Shown: piece by piece, positions 1 to 8,749 of the stretch
How positions within the stretch are numbered: position 1 is the stretch's first letter
How the letters are laid out: the number at the start of each line of letters is the position of its first letter
Source: Rhodobacterales bacterium
Lineage (GTDB): Bacteria; Pseudomonadota; Alphaproteobacteria; Rhodobacterales; Rhodobacteraceae
Direction of reading: 5' to 3'
Length of the DNA: 64,000 nt
Assembly (NCBI GenBank): GCA_021155205.1
Contig: JAJNPS010000052.1
Span: 198,953 to 262,952 of the forward strand
Program-made: the position numbers and the translations under genes
Notes under the pieces: model-generated
What the model was told of the DNA's origin: nothing
Seen by the model: only the letters and a program-made list of their open reading frames with translations
The model's database searches: none

Positions 1-393
1 GTCTGGCTGAAACTGGTGCTGCTTGCGGGGATCGCGACGCTTTTCGTGGTCTCGCCGCTTGTTGCGATTTTCTTCGTGATCGTGCCGCTTTTCTACGTTT
101 ATCCGACCCTGAACTTCTGGACCGACTGCCTGGATCATGCCGGACTTCTCGGCGCGGAGGATGAACTCAAGGCATCGCGGAACGTGCTTGCGCCGTCAGT
201 CATCCGGCTGCTTTTCTTCCCGCGAAATGATTCCTACCATCTTGTCCATCATCTCTTTCCGCAAATCCCGGCGCGACACCTGCACCGCGCACATGCCGAA
301 CTGAGCAAGGACCCGACTTATCAAAGCGTGCCGTCTGCGGTTCAGCCCGTCGGTCCAAGGCTTGAGAAGTCTCGCTTCGAGCAGGTTCTCTAG
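1..393 (+). CDS. Fatty acid desaturase, C-terminal part (5' end outside window)
   Basis: The reading frame is open from base 1, so only the last 130 or so residues are visible. They begin in a hydrophobic membrane segment rich in Leu, Val, Ile and Phe, then carry a histidine box (HLVHHLFP, encoded near 238-261) followed by a short polar tail. A HxxHH box after the last membrane pair is the third iron-binding box of membrane fatty acid desaturases and related hydroxylases. The true start and the other two His boxes lie upstream of the window, so substrate and regiospecificity cannot be judged. Confidence 0.75.
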   Translation, partial: VWLKLVLLAGIATLFVVSPLVAIFFVIVPLFYVYPTLNFWTDCLDHAGLLGAEDELKASRNVLAPSVIRLLFFPRNDSYHLVHHLFPQIPARHLHRAHAELSKDPTYQSVPSAVQPVGPRLEKSRFEQVL

Positions 394-1451
394 CCACGGC
401 GGTCGCGCGACGCTCCGACAGGCCCGCGACAGAAGGGGTGTCAGAGTCCGCACGAACTCTCCGGTTTTCGTTGCAGATCATTGCATCTGAACATTCCGAC
501 GGGTTTTGACGACGATTCGCTTCATGCAGGGTGAATGGCTGTTCAACCGGGGCATTTCGCGCATCATCCGCACAACAGACTGTTTCTGCCATGGATCAAT
601 ATTAGTCTTGCTTATGACGCATAAGAAATCTATCAATAGTGCATGAGTAATGTTTCAAACCTTCTTCTGTGATCGCTTTGTGAACGAGTATCGGCCGCGC
701 GTGTTCCCCTCGTGCGGCCAGTTACCCAAGACCTGACCTGCTGTTGTTGTTGTGTCGCCGAGTTGTTCTTTCTTGCTGTATTTCGTTGTGAGTTACGAGT
801 GTTACGAGTGTCTATTGGAAACGGGCGGCCCTGCGGGACGTTCAGTCGGGCTTGTGGCTGCGCCATGGTGCAGCCGTGATGCCTTGGCGGCTGAACAAGA
901 CCAAAGGCCGCCCGACAGCCAAAACCGCACGGAAATTGTCAGACGCTTCAAAGCGATCTGAGACACTGAAACAGGCACCTGAAAACCCTCGCCACGGGTA
1001 CGGCGGGCCATTGCACCACTGGTCAGCGATCGCCAGTGCCCCGATTTTGCCATCTTTGCTGTTCACCACTGATCTCGGGTCGTGGGGGCTTCTTGATGGA
1101 GAAAATCGGATGAGCCACACGGACTGTCTCAAAGCCCAGATCTACGAGGACTTTCTTTGTTCCATTGCGTCGGTTCGCGCAGGCACGAGTCCGGGCACCG
1201 CTTTCCGCGACCATGAATCGCGAGTCGCTCAGCTGAGGATGCAGGTGGCTGCTGCCGAAGCGGGCTATCTGCATCAAGCAGACGTCATATCCCTCGTCGC
1301 CTGAAGGCAAGATCGGACGCCTTGCGCGGCTTCGCCAGAAGTGGCGCAGGCTTGCGCATCGGCAATCTGGCAAACAGTGAACTGCTCGCCGAGCATCGGA
1401 CACGTCCAAGACAAATTCCTGACGTCTGTTGGCCGTAAGGCACGAGGAGAT
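394..1451. other. About 1 kb without a convincing gene
   Basis: Open frames exist on both strands, for example plus 852-1304 and a minus frame overlapping 1023-1450. None has a good ribosome site, a recognisable domain or a sensible composition. The only local structure I see is a short 9-bp tandem repeat at 792-809. Because the stretch sits between a desaturase gene and an IS5 remnant, it may be decayed mobile or coding DNA. This is inference. Confidence 0.4.
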
Positions 1452-1938
1452 GGCCTTGTTGCGCAAATCCCCTGAAGTCCGGAATATCCCTTTCCCTGGA
1501 CGGCCTATCCTGCGGGCCGCGAGAGCGGCGTCCCGGGGGCGGTGCAGCGGTTCAGGATGGCGGCGATGGCCTGGCGCGCGGCCACCTGGAAGTCCTGCGC
1601 CATGACTCGCGCGCCCAGGAACTTGAAGCACCGCCTCTTGGCCTCGACCAGACTTCGTCGGGGGTAGCCGGTCCAGCGCTTCCAGATGGTCCGGCCGAGG
1701 CGGCGGCAACTGCGCAGGGCATCGTTGCGCACTATTGCCCGCGCTTGCCGCCAAGCTCCGCCAGCCCGTGCCTTTCGGGATCGACCCAAGATCAGCAACG
1801 ATCCGCGCCCGGCCAGAGCGGCATTGTACTCAGGCCATGTCGTGATGCGGCAGGAGGGGGGCTTCGGCCTGCTCATGCAGACCGGCTATCACGCTGGATT
1901 CAAAACGTGAATCCTTCACCGCATTTGCGAACAAGGCC
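1452..1938 (-). mobile_element. Internally deleted IS5-family element (about 487 bp)
   Basis: The ends form terminal inverted repeats. GGCCTTGTTGCGCAAATC is at 1452-1469, and its near-complement is at 1921-1938, differing by one indel near the middle. This end sequence is typical of IS5-family (IS903-like) elements. The interior carries only the start and end of the transposase, so the element cannot move by itself. No obvious target-site duplication flanks it: CGAGGAGAT is on the left and CGATCACCC on the right. Confidence 0.75.
1505..1876 (-). pseudogene. IS5-family transposase with large in-frame internal deletion
   Basis: The 123-residue frame starts with the characteristic IS5-type N-terminus (MSRPKPP, then WPEYNAALAGRGSL) for about 30 residues. 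It then jumps directly to the C-terminal region (RNDALR, LGRTIWKRWTGYPRRS, LVEAK), which includes the last acidic residue of the DDE triad. Full-length relatives are roughly 270-320 residues, so the central part with both catalytic aspartates is gone, yet the reading frame is kept. The product cannot be a functional transposase. Recognition of both ends is from remembered family sequences. Confidence 0.7.
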
Positions 1939-2010
1939 CGATCACCCCCCACCCCTTCCCACGCGGGAGAGGGGTGGCACGGATCCTCCCCACGTGCAAA
2001 ATGGAACACC

Positions 2011-2073
2011 CGCAGGGTGGGCTTCCACCTCATCACTTTCCCGACACATGGTGGGGCGCAACCCCACCCTACA
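2011..2073. repeat. GC-rich palindromic intergenic repeat, copy A
   Basis: Two arms, GCAGGGTGGGCTTCCACC (2012-2029) and GGGGCGCAACCCCACCCTAC (2053-2072), are near-complements separated by a short spacer. They match the design of copies B (5122-5180) and C (46976-47031): GTAGGG(C/T)GGG then TT-A-CCC, a spacer, and the mirror image ending GCCCTAC. This copy lies just upstream of the MAPEG gene start. Confidence 0.6.
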
Positions 2074-2084
2074 AAGGCCCGTCC

Positions 2085-2495
2085 ATGCCCCCCGAGCTCA
2101 CCGCCCTCGCCCTCGCCGGTCTCCTTCAGGGCATCCAGTACGCCCTCATGGCGATTCCCGCGAACCTGGAGCTTGGCCCCGGCAAGACCCTCTCCCCCCG
2201 CGACCCGGACCGCCTTGGGCGTCCGCTGATCGAGCAAGTCTCGCCCCGCACCGGCCGCCTCTTCCGCGCGCTCAACAACCATTTCGAGGGGCTGATCCTT
2301 TTCACCCTCGCGGTGATCGTCGTCACCCTCTCTGACCAGTCCACCGCCCTGACCCAGACCTGCGCCTGGACTTACCTCGCGGCCCGCGTCCTCTATGTCC
2401 CGGCCTATGCCTTCGGCCTGGTCCCCTGGCGGTCCCTCATCTGGTTTGTCGGCTTTCTTTCCACCATGACGATGATTGCCGCCACGCTGATATGA
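2085..2495 (+). CDS. MAPEG family membrane protein
   Basis: This is a 136-residue protein with about four hydrophobic segments and the polar loop typical of the MAPEG family (eicosanoid and glutathione metabolism proteins), including FRALNNHFEG and YVPAYAFG. Bacterial members are small membrane proteins of mostly unknown function. The ATG at 2085 is chosen because the upstream open frame only translates the palindromic repeat. It precedes lpdA by 75 bp on the same strand. In related Rhodobacteraceae a MAPEG gene sits between sucB and lpd; here the MAPEG-lpd pair is about 48 kb from sucB. Confidence 0.75.
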   Translation: MPPELTALALAGLLQGIQYALMAIPANLELGPGKTLSPRDPDRLGRPLIEQVSPRTGRLFRALNNHFEGLILFTLAVIVVTLSDQSTALTQTCAWTYLAARVLYVPAYAFGLVPWRSLIWFVGFLSTMTMIAATLI

Positions 2496-2570
2496 CATTC
2501 ACCTGTCGTGACGGATGCCCTACACATGCCCGACAGAAACCCGACACGACTTTCCGAAAGGATTTGACCC

Positions 2571-3959
2571 ATGGCAAGCTTTGACGTGATCTATATCGGT
2601 GCCGGTCCCGGCGGCTATGTCTCGGCCATCCGGGCCGCGCAACTGGGCCTGTCGGTCGCCGTGGTCGAGGGGCGCGAGACCCTTGGCGGCACCTGTCTCA
2701 ACATCGGCTGCATTCCGTCCAAGGCGCTGTTGCATGCGACCCACCTCCTTCACGAAACCCATGAAAATTTTGAGAAAATGGGGCTGATGGGGGCTGCGCC
2801 AAAGGTCGATTGGGCCAAGATGCTGGGCTACAAGACCGATGTGGTCGGCCAGAACACCAAAGGGATCGAGTTCCTGTTCAAGAAGAACAAGATCACCTGG
2901 CTAAAGGGCTGGGGCAGCATCCCCGAGGCGGGCAAAGTCAAGGTCGGGAATGACACTCATGAGACAAAAAACATAGTGGTTGCAACGGGTTCTGAAGCCT
3001 CTAGCCTGCCGGGTGTGGCGGTCGATGAGGTCACTGTCGTCACCTCAACGGGTGCCCTGACCTTGCCGAAAATCCCCAAATCCATGGTCGTCATCGGCGC
3101 CGGGGTGATCGGGCTGGAAATGGGATCGGTCTATGCCCGTCTTGGCACGCAAGTCACCGTCGTCGAATACCTTGACGCCATCACCCCCGGCATGGATGCC
3201 GAGGTCGCGAAGACATTCCAGAGAATCCTTACAAAACAGGGACTCAAGTTCATTCTTGGTGCCGCTGTCCAGGGCGTCACGACCGGCAAAAAAGGTGCCA
3301 GCGTCGCCTACAAGCTCCGCAAGGACAACTCCGATGCCACGCTGGAGGCCGAGGTCGTCCTCGTCGCCACGGGCCGCAAACCCTATACTGCTGGCCTCGG
3401 CCTCGAAGGCCTTGGCGTCGAGATGCTGCCCCGCGGACAGATCAAGGTCGACGCGCATTACCAGACCAATATCAAGGGCTTGTACGCCATCGGCGACGCC
3501 ATCCCCGGTCCCATGCTGGCCCACAAGGCCGAGGATGAGGGCGTCGCCGTTGCGGAAATCCTTGCCGGCAAGTACGGGCACGTCAACTATGGCGTCATTC
3601 CCGGCGTGATATACACCACGCCCGAGGTGGCAAACGTGGGCATGACCGAGGAACAGCTGAAAGAGGCGGGCGTCGCATACAAGGTTGGCAAGTTTCCCTT
3701 CATGGGCAACGCGCGCGCCAAGGCGGTGTTCCAGGGCGACGGTTTCGTGAAAATCCTTGCGGATCAAGCCACTGACCGGATTCTGGGCGCGCATATCATC
3801 GGCCCGATGGCGGGCGATCTGATCCACGAGATCTGCGTCGCGATGGAATTTGGCGCGTCTGCACAAGACCTTGCAATGACCTGCCACGCACACCCCACAT
3901 ATAGCGAGGCCGTGCGTGAGGCGGCCCTTGCCTGCGGCGACGGCGCGATCCACGCCTGA
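2571..3959 (+). CDS. lpdA: Dihydrolipoyl dehydrogenase (E3)
   Basis: This 462-residue flavoprotein reoxidises dihydrolipoamide of the 2-oxoglutarate and/or pyruvate dehydrogenase complexes with NAD+. An N-terminal FAD-binding GAGPGG lies at residues 10-15. The redox disulfide motif GGTCLNIGCIPSK has Cys42 and Cys47. A second Rossmann motif (VIGAGVIGLEMG) lies near residue 170, and the C-terminal dimerisation domain carries the catalytic His-Glu pair in CHAHPTYSE. Length is normal for the family. An AAAGGA site precedes the ATG. It follows the MAPEG gene and is remote from sucAB in this window, so assignment specifically to the 2-oxoglutarate complex is inferred from remembered synteny. Confidence 0.95.
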   Translation: MASFDVIYIGAGPGGYVSAIRAAQLGLSVAVVEGRETLGGTCLNIGCIPSKALLHATHLLHETHENFEKMGLMGAAPKVDWAKMLGYKTDVVGQNTKGIEFLFKKNKITWLKGWGSIPEAGKVKVGNDTHETKNIVVATGSEASSLPGVAVDEVTVVTSTGALTLPKIPKSMVVIGAGVIGLEMGSVYARLGTQVTVVEYLDAITPGMDAEVAKTFQRILTKQGLKFILGAAVQGVTTGKKGASVAYKLRKDNSDATLEAEVVLVATGRKPYTAGLGLEGLGVEMLPRGQIKVDAHYQTNIKGLYAIGDAIPGPMLAHKAEDEGVAVAEILAGKYGHVNYGVIPGVIYTTPEVANVGMTEEQLKEAGVAYKVGKFPFMGNARAKAVFQGDGFVKILADQATDRILGAHIIGPMAGDLIHEICVAMEFGASAQDLAMTCHAHPTYSEAVREAALACGDGAIHA

Positions 3960-4066
3960 GCCAGTCCGCGCCAGGACCGTCGCGTCTGATTCAGTGTTGA
4001 ATTGACAGATGGGGTGCACCACCCCAGCCTCGGTCCTATGTCCTGAAACGAGGGGAGTCGCCTGCC

Positions 4067-4963
4067 ATGCCGCAAATCAGTTCCGTGATGCGCCGGGTCG
4101 TGCTTGGCACCTTGGTCAGCCTTGCGGCGGCTCACATGGCCAGCGGGTTTGAGTTTCCCGCGCGGGAACCAAGCCCCCTGACCGTCCGCCAGATCCACAG
4201 CGGCCACAGCCTGTCGGACGCCTATGGCAGCGCGCCCTGGCCGGGCCGCCTTGTGCTTGCGACCGACGCTATCTTGGGCCGAAGTTCCTACGATACCATT
4301 GCACGCTCGATCATCCCCGGATCACCGCTGGACTGGCGGTGGGAAAACCCGACCGATCCGCCCGACGCGCGTCGCAACATCGCGGATTTCGAACTGCTGG
4401 TGACAACCGAGACCGTTCCCCTGACTGAAAACCCCGAATGGTTTTCGCAAGGCACGCTGACCTGGTTCGACCGCTGGGTGAACCTGGCGGGAACCAAGGG
4501 CAATGGCGGCAAGGGTGCCGAGGTGATGCTCTATTCGACCTGGGTCAGCTGGCGCGACGGCGGCGGGGACAACACCCCCTTCCGCACCCGGCTGGACCGC
4601 CAGGGTCGGCTTTGGGAACAGATGCAGGATCAGGGAAACGCCAATCGCCCCAAGGGCATGAAGCCGATCTACATGATCCCGGGCCATCGGCTGATGATGC
4701 GCATCTATGACGACATCGAGGCCGGGCGTGCCCCCGGCATGACATCCATTTCCGATCTCTTCGGGGATGACATCCACGTCAACAATCTGGGGCAGTATGC
4801 GGTGACGGCGCTGGTCTATGCGACGATCTACCAGCGCGATCCGGCCGAACTGCCCGACAAGCTTGCGCCAAAGGAGGACACGCTGACATCCGAACAGGCG
4901 CGCTATTTCAAGAAGATCGCCTGGGAGGTTGTCCGGGCCTATCCGAGGTCCGGTGTCCCTTGA
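4067..4963 (+). CDS. Secreted SGNH-hydrolase-like protein
   Basis: The 298-residue protein starts with a signal peptide (RRVVLG, a hydrophobic stretch, cleavage around residue 27). It then has GHSLSD at about residues 46-51, in the place of the GDSL nucleophile block, and near the C-terminus DDIHVNNLGQY, which resembles the catalytic Asp-x-x-His block of SGNH esterases and acetyl-hydrolases. I infer a periplasmic or secreted hydrolase of unknown substrate. The ATG at 4067 has GGGGAG upstream; an internal ATG at 4088 would also give a signal peptide. It is monocistronic between lpdA and the convergent asd gene. Confidence 0.6.
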   Translation: MPQISSVMRRVVLGTLVSLAAAHMASGFEFPAREPSPLTVRQIHSGHSLSDAYGSAPWPGRLVLATDAILGRSSYDTIARSIIPGSPLDWRWENPTDPPDARRNIADFELLVTTETVPLTENPEWFSQGTLTWFDRWVNLAGTKGNGGKGAEVMLYSTWVSWRDGGGDNTPFRTRLDRQGRLWEQMQDQGNANRPKGMKPIYMIPGHRLMMRIYDDIEAGRAPGMTSISDLFGDDIHVNNLGQYAVTALVYATIYQRDPAELPDKLAPKEDTLTSEQARYFKKIAWEVVRAYPRSGVP

Positions 4964-5002
4964 TGCTGCCCGGGCTCTGTTTCTCAAAACCGATAAGGAA
5001 TT

Positions 5003-5022
5003 CATGCTGTTAATCCAGCATG
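5003..5022. terminator. Small hairpin after the SGNH-like gene
   Basis: CATGCTG-TTAATC-CAGCATG forms a 7-bp stem with a 6-base loop, 40 bp after the stop codon at 4963. No U-rich tail follows on either strand, so termination is only suggested. Confidence 0.3.
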
Positions 5023-5121
5023 GTAGCTGGAGGGGATGAGCTCAGCTTTCCCGCATGCGGCAAGACAGCCTCAAGCGCGCGGCAAGGAAGAGGACACCGG
5101 GCGGCAAAAGGCGATGGACTT

Positions 5122-5180
5122 GCAGGGCGGGATTAACCCCGCTGCGGCGCAAGACGGCGGGGTGAACCCCCGCCCTACGC
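5122..5180. repeat. GC-rich palindromic intergenic repeat, copy B
   Basis: The arms GCAGGGCGGGATTAACCCC (5122-5140) and GGCGGGGTGAACCCCCGCCC (5157-5176), followed by TACGC, belong to the same family as copies A and C. The element lies 8 bp beyond the asd stop codon, between convergent genes, where its fold could act as a terminator or mRNA 3' stabiliser. Confidence 0.65.
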
Positions 5181-5187
5181 AAGGTTG

Positions 5188-6210
5188 TCACCCCTTCTTC
5201 AGCACCTTGCTGCCGAGCAACTCCGCGATCTGCACCGCGTTCAACGCGGCACCTTTGCGCAGGTTGTCGCTCACGATCCACATCGACAGGCCGTTTTCGA
5301 TGGTGCTGTCCTCGCGGATGCGGCTGACATAGGTCGCGTATTCGCCGACGCACTCAATCGGGGTGATGTAACCGCCGGGTTCGCGTTTATCGACAACCAT
5401 CACGCCCGGCGCCTCGCGCAGGATGTCTTGCGCCTCTTGCCAGTCGAGCGGGTCCTCGAACTCGATGTTGACCGCCTCGGAATGGCCCACGAACACCGGC
5501 ACGCGCACGCAGGTCGCCGTCACCTTGATCTTGGGATCAAGGATCTTCTTGGTCTCGGCGACCATCTTCCACTCTTCCTTGGTGAACCCGTCATCCAGGA
5601 ACACGTCGATCTGCGGGATGACGTTGAAGGCGATCTGCTTGGGGAATTTCTTGGGTGCGACTTCCTGACCCACGACATAGATGCCCTTGGTCTGGTCCCA
5701 CAGCTCGTCGATGCCCTCTTTGCCCGCGCCCGAGACAGACTGATAGGTCGAGACCACCACCCGCTTGATCCGCGCGCGGTCGTGCAGCGGCTTCAGCACC
5801 ACCACCATCTGCGCGGTCGAACAGTTGGGGTTGGCGATGATCATCTTGTTCTTGTAGCCCATGATCGCGTCGGCATTCACCTCGGGCACGATCAGCGGCA
5901 CCTGCGCGTCGTAGCGATAAAGGCTGGAATTGTCGATCACGACACAGCCCGCCGCCGCCGCCTTTGGCGCGTAGATCTTTGTCGCCTCGGACCCCACGGC
6001 GAACAGCGCAATGTCCCAGCCGGTGAAGTCGAAAGTGTCCAGATCGCGGGTCTTGACGGTCTTGTCGCCAAAGCTGATTTCCGTGCCCAGTGACTTGCGG
6101 CTGGCCAGCGCGGCGATCTCGTCCACCGGGAACTCGCGTTCCGCCAGGATGTTCAGCATTTCGCGGCCCACATTGCCCGTGGCGCCCGCAACGACGACCT
6201 TATAGCCCAT
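5188..6210 (-). CDS. asd: Aspartate-semialdehyde dehydrogenase
   Basis: The 340-residue enzyme reduces aspartyl-phosphate to aspartate semialdehyde with NADPH, the branch point to lysine/diaminopimelate, threonine and methionine. It has an N-terminal Rossmann motif (VAGATGNVGREML) at residues 7-19. The catalytic cysteine is in NPNCSTAQ (Cys130). The C-terminal half contains VSTYQSVSGAGKEG and the substrate-binding HSEAVN segment. Length is normal for the bacterial type. It is transcribed alone toward the SGNH-like gene, with palindromic repeat B just past its stop codon. Confidence 0.95.
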   Translation of the reverse strand: MGYKVVVAGATGNVGREMLNILAEREFPVDEIAALASRKSLGTEISFGDKTVKTRDLDTFDFTGWDIALFAVGSEATKIYAPKAAAAGCVVIDNSSLYRYDAQVPLIVPEVNADAIMGYKNKMIIANPNCSTAQMVVVLKPLHDRARIKRVVVSTYQSVSGAGKEGIDELWDQTKGIYVVGQEVAPKKFPKQIAFNVIPQIDVFLDDGFTKEEWKMVAETKKILDPKIKVTATCVRVPVFVGHSEAVNIEFEDPLDWQEAQDILREAPGVMVVDKREPGGYITPIECVGEYATYVSRIREDSTIENGLSMWIVSDNLRKGAALNAVQIAELLGSKVLKKG

Positions 6211-6463
6211 CAGGGTTCTCCATTCGATAGCGGGGATGCCTTATCGGATCGCCGGGTTCAGGGAAAGGGGCGATCAGGCGGGTTGGGCCAGCATGGGCCG
6301 CTCGCGGATCGGCAGATGCACGATGGCCGAGAACGCACCCACCCGTCTGGCGGACCCGGGACACCCGCCACAAGCGTCCAAGACGCTTTGAAAAATAACC
6401 TGTCCGACTGTATCGTTTTTGCAGAAACATGTCCCCGCGTGCGGGCGGCCACGGGGGGAATGC

Positions 6464-8089
6464 ATGCAGGACTGGTGGCGCGGATCGGTGACGTATCAGG
6501 TCTATCCGCGGTCGTTTCAGGATGATGACGGCAATGGCATCGGCGACCTGAAGGGGATCACCCGCCGCCTGCCGCATATTGCCAGCCTTGGCGTCGATGC
6601 GATCTGGCTCAGCCCAATCTTCACCAGCCCGCAGGCCGATATGGGCTATGACATCTCGGACTATACCGACATCGACCCGCTGTTCGGAACGCTGGCCGAT
6701 TTCGATGCGCTGATCGCAACCGCGCATGACCTGGGGCTCAAGGTCTTCATCGACCAGGTGCTGAGCCATTCATCGGCGGAGCATCCTTTCTTCAGGGAAA
6801 GCCGACAGTCTCGCGACAATCCGCGCGCCGACTGGTACGTCTGGGCCGAGGCGCATCCCGAAGGCAGCCCGCCGACCAACTGGCTGTCGGTGTTCGGCGG
6901 TCCGGCATGGGAATGGGATACCCGGCGGCGGCAATACTACCTGCACAACTTTCTGCCGTCGCAGCCCGATTTCAACTACCACAACCCGGCCGTTCAGGAC
7001 TGGGCGCTGTCGGTGCTGCGGTTCTGGCTGGAACGCGGGATCGACGGGTTCCGGCTGGATACCGTCAACTACTTTTTCCACGACGCCAGACTGCGCGACA
7101 ACGGCCCGCAGCCCTATGCCGAGGCCCTGCCGCCGGTGAATCCCTGCGACATGCAGGATGGCGTCTATTCCAAGTCGCGCCCCGAAAACCTGAAATGGCT
7201 GGAACGCATCCGCGGGCTGCTGGATGAATACGACGCCCGCGCCACGGTGGGCGAGGTGGGGGATGCGCCCTATCGCGCGGTCAGGATCATGGCCGACTAC
7301 ACCACCGGCAAGCGGCTTCACATGGCTTACAGCTTCGACATGCTCGGACCCGACTACAGTGCCAAACATTTCCGGTCCAGGATCGAGGGGTTTTTTACCG
7401 GCGCGCCGAAGGGCTGGCCGATGTGGGCGTTTTCCAACCATGACGTAACGCGCCACGTGACGCGCTGGAGCGACCACGGGACGACGGACGCCATTGCGCG
7501 ACAGGCAGCCTGCCTGCTTCTCAGCTTTGAAGGGTCCATATGTCTTTATCAGGGCGAGGAACTGGGCCAACTGGAAACCGAGATCACGTTCCAAGAACTG
7601 ACCGACCCGCCCGGCATCCGGTTCTGGCCCGACTACAAGGGACGCGATGGCTGCCGTACACCGATGGTCTGGGATGCCTCGGCACTGGCCGGTTTCACCA
7701 CGGGAACACCCTGGCTGCCGATCAAGCCACCCCAGCGCGAAAGGAATGTCGCCGACCAGATGGTCGATGACACCAGTGTCCTTGCCCACTATCGCCGCAT
7801 GATCGCCTTTCGCCGCGCCACGCCCGCGCTGATCACAGGCAAGACCCGCTTTGTGGACCTGCCCGAACCGCTGCTGGCGTTCACGCGCGGCACCGGGACG
7901 GGGGCGGTGCTTGCCGTGTTCAACCTGTCGCCTGACCCCCACAATCTACTGGTCGAAGGCCAGGCTGCGCTGACAGGTCCGGGCCTTGCCGCAGACCTTG
8001 CCGGACGCCGACTGTCGCTGGGACCGAACGCGGTGGCGTTTCTCAAGCCCACCGGAGATCAACCGATTTCTCTGCGCCACACGACCTGA
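6464..8089 (+). CDS. Alpha-glucosidase, glycoside hydrolase family 13
   Basis: This 541-residue cytoplasmic enzyme probably releases glucose from alpha-1,4 (or 1,6) oligosaccharides such as maltose, isomaltose or sucrose analogues. GH13 regions are visible in order: DQVLSH (residues 97-102, region I), GFRLDTVNYF with the nucleophile Asp (region II), TVGEVGD with the acid/base Glu (region III) and FSNHDVTRH (region IV). The ATG at 6464 is chosen over the upstream 6419 because it has a GGGGGGAA site and starts the family's WWRGSVTYQVYPRSF block. Relatives usually sit in an agl ABC-transporter operon; here the gene stands alone between asd and a tRNA. A 7-bp inverted repeat at 6372-6388 (AAGCGTC-CAA-GACGCTT) upstream could be an operator. 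Confidence 0.9.
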   Translation: MQDWWRGSVTYQVYPRSFQDDDGNGIGDLKGITRRLPHIASLGVDAIWLSPIFTSPQADMGYDISDYTDIDPLFGTLADFDALIATAHDLGLKVFIDQVLSHSSAEHPFFRESRQSRDNPRADWYVWAEAHPEGSPPTNWLSVFGGPAWEWDTRRRQYYLHNFLPSQPDFNYHNPAVQDWALSVLRFWLERGIDGFRLDTVNYFFHDARLRDNGPQPYAEALPPVNPCDMQDGVYSKSRPENLKWLERIRGLLDEYDARATVGEVGDAPYRAVRIMADYTTGKRLHMAYSFDMLGPDYSAKHFRSRIEGFFTGAPKGWPMWAFSNHDVTRHVTRWSDHGTTDAIARQAACLLLSFEGSICLYQGEELGQLETEITFQELTDPPGIRFWPDYKGRDGCRTPMVWDASALAGFTTGTPWLPIKPPQRERNVADQMVDDTSVLAHYRRMIAFRRATPALITGKTRFVDLPEPLLAFTRGTGTGAVLAVFNLSPDPHNLLVEGQAALTGPGLAADLAGRRLSLGPNAVAFLKPTGDQPISLRHTT

Positions 8090-8184
8090 ACCCGCATCAT
8101 CTGGTGGCGGGCCTCGGCGTCGGTGCGGTCAAGGGCTAGACCCCTTGCCAAACCCCGCCTTTGCGTTTAACCCCGCGCCACGGT

Positions 8185-8261
8185 CGGAGCGTAGCGCAGT
8201 CTGGTAGCGCACCTGCTTCGGGAGCAGGGGGTCGGAGGTTCGAATCCTCTCGCTCCGACCA
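8185..8261 (+). tRNA. tRNA-Pro (anticodon CGG)
   Basis: This 77-base cloverleaf has acceptor arms CGGAGCG (8185-8191) and CGCTCCG (8251-8257), an anticodon stem-loop CTGCTTCGGGAGCAG giving anticodon CGG, a T-arm GGTTCGAATCC and an encoded CCA end. The first base is C, as expected for proline tRNA. Remnants of mobile DNA lie downstream, but no repeat of its 3' end is seen. Confidence 0.95.
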
Positions 8262-8390
8262 ATCATCCCCCTGAAATCATGAACAAAAGTACCATCCCTT
8301 GCAACTTCCTCCGGCGAAGTTGTGGGAACGGAAGGGAGCCAAAATCGCAGATTCGGCACCGAGAATCCCGAAACAAGCCCCGGACTGGCG

Positions 8391-8660
8391 TCACTCGCGC
8401 TCGACTTCTTTGGTTGCGGCTGCGGTGATGCGAGTGGCGGGTTTGACACAGTGTGGTACGGTGTCACGACCACGCTTGGCGCCAACGTCGAGGTCCTCGT
8501 TCTGACTGGCCGCCTCGACGGCCTGCAGACCATCGTCCCGCACGCAGCTCAGGGTCTGGACCATCTGCCGATCGCCATCGTCACTGCCCTCCAGCTTGCG
8601 CCGGACGACGGCCATGGCCTGTGGCAGGATCAATGTCGCCTCACTTCGCGCAGCTCGATC
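8391..8660 (-). pseudogene. IS21-family IstA transposase remnant
   Basis: The minus frame contains LPQAMAVVRRKLEGSDD followed by GDRQMVQTLSCVRDDGLQAVEAA. This matches the C-terminal region of IS21-type IstA transposases as I remember them (a GDRQMV block, then DGL-AVEAA). Just upstream, REVRRH is readable in a different frame, and homology is lost after VEAA, so the fragment is frameshifted and truncated at both ends. It occupies the space between tRNA-Pro and fabB. Confidence 0.45.
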
Positions 8661-8749
8661 AACTGACGGTCAGGCCCCCTTCCCCCTTCCACCTTGCCCC
8701 CTCCCCCCACCTGCCCTAAACAGTCCCTAAGTCACTGAGGGAGACCCGC

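Noticed and set aside
792..809. Tandem GTTACGAGT repeat
   Set aside because: Only two 9-bp units, which is compatible with chance; no array or CRISPR structure.
852..1304. 150-residue plus-strand open frame
   Set aside because: There is no ribosome site, domain or recognisable sequence. It may be decayed, but I cannot support it as a gene.
1023..1754. 243-residue minus-strand open frame
   Set aside because: It overlaps the IS5 transposase relic in another frame and its residue composition is typical of a shadow frame in GC-rich DNA.
4010..4026. TGGGGTG-CAC-CACCCCA hairpin after lpdA
   Set aside because: Stem of 7 with a 3-base loop and no T-run; too weak to call a terminator.
5185..6093. 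302-residue plus-strand open frame antisense to asd
   Set aside because: It is a His/Arg/Asp-rich shadow of the clearly real asd gene.
8185..8261. tRNA-Pro as an integration (att) site
   Set aside because: No repeat of the tRNA 3' end and no integrase were found nearby; only an IS21-type fragment lies downstream.
8129..8533. Minus-strand open frame across tRNA-Pro containing IRTSDPLLPKQVRYQTALRS
   Set aside because: This peptide is the well-known antisense translation of a proline tRNA and not a gene.
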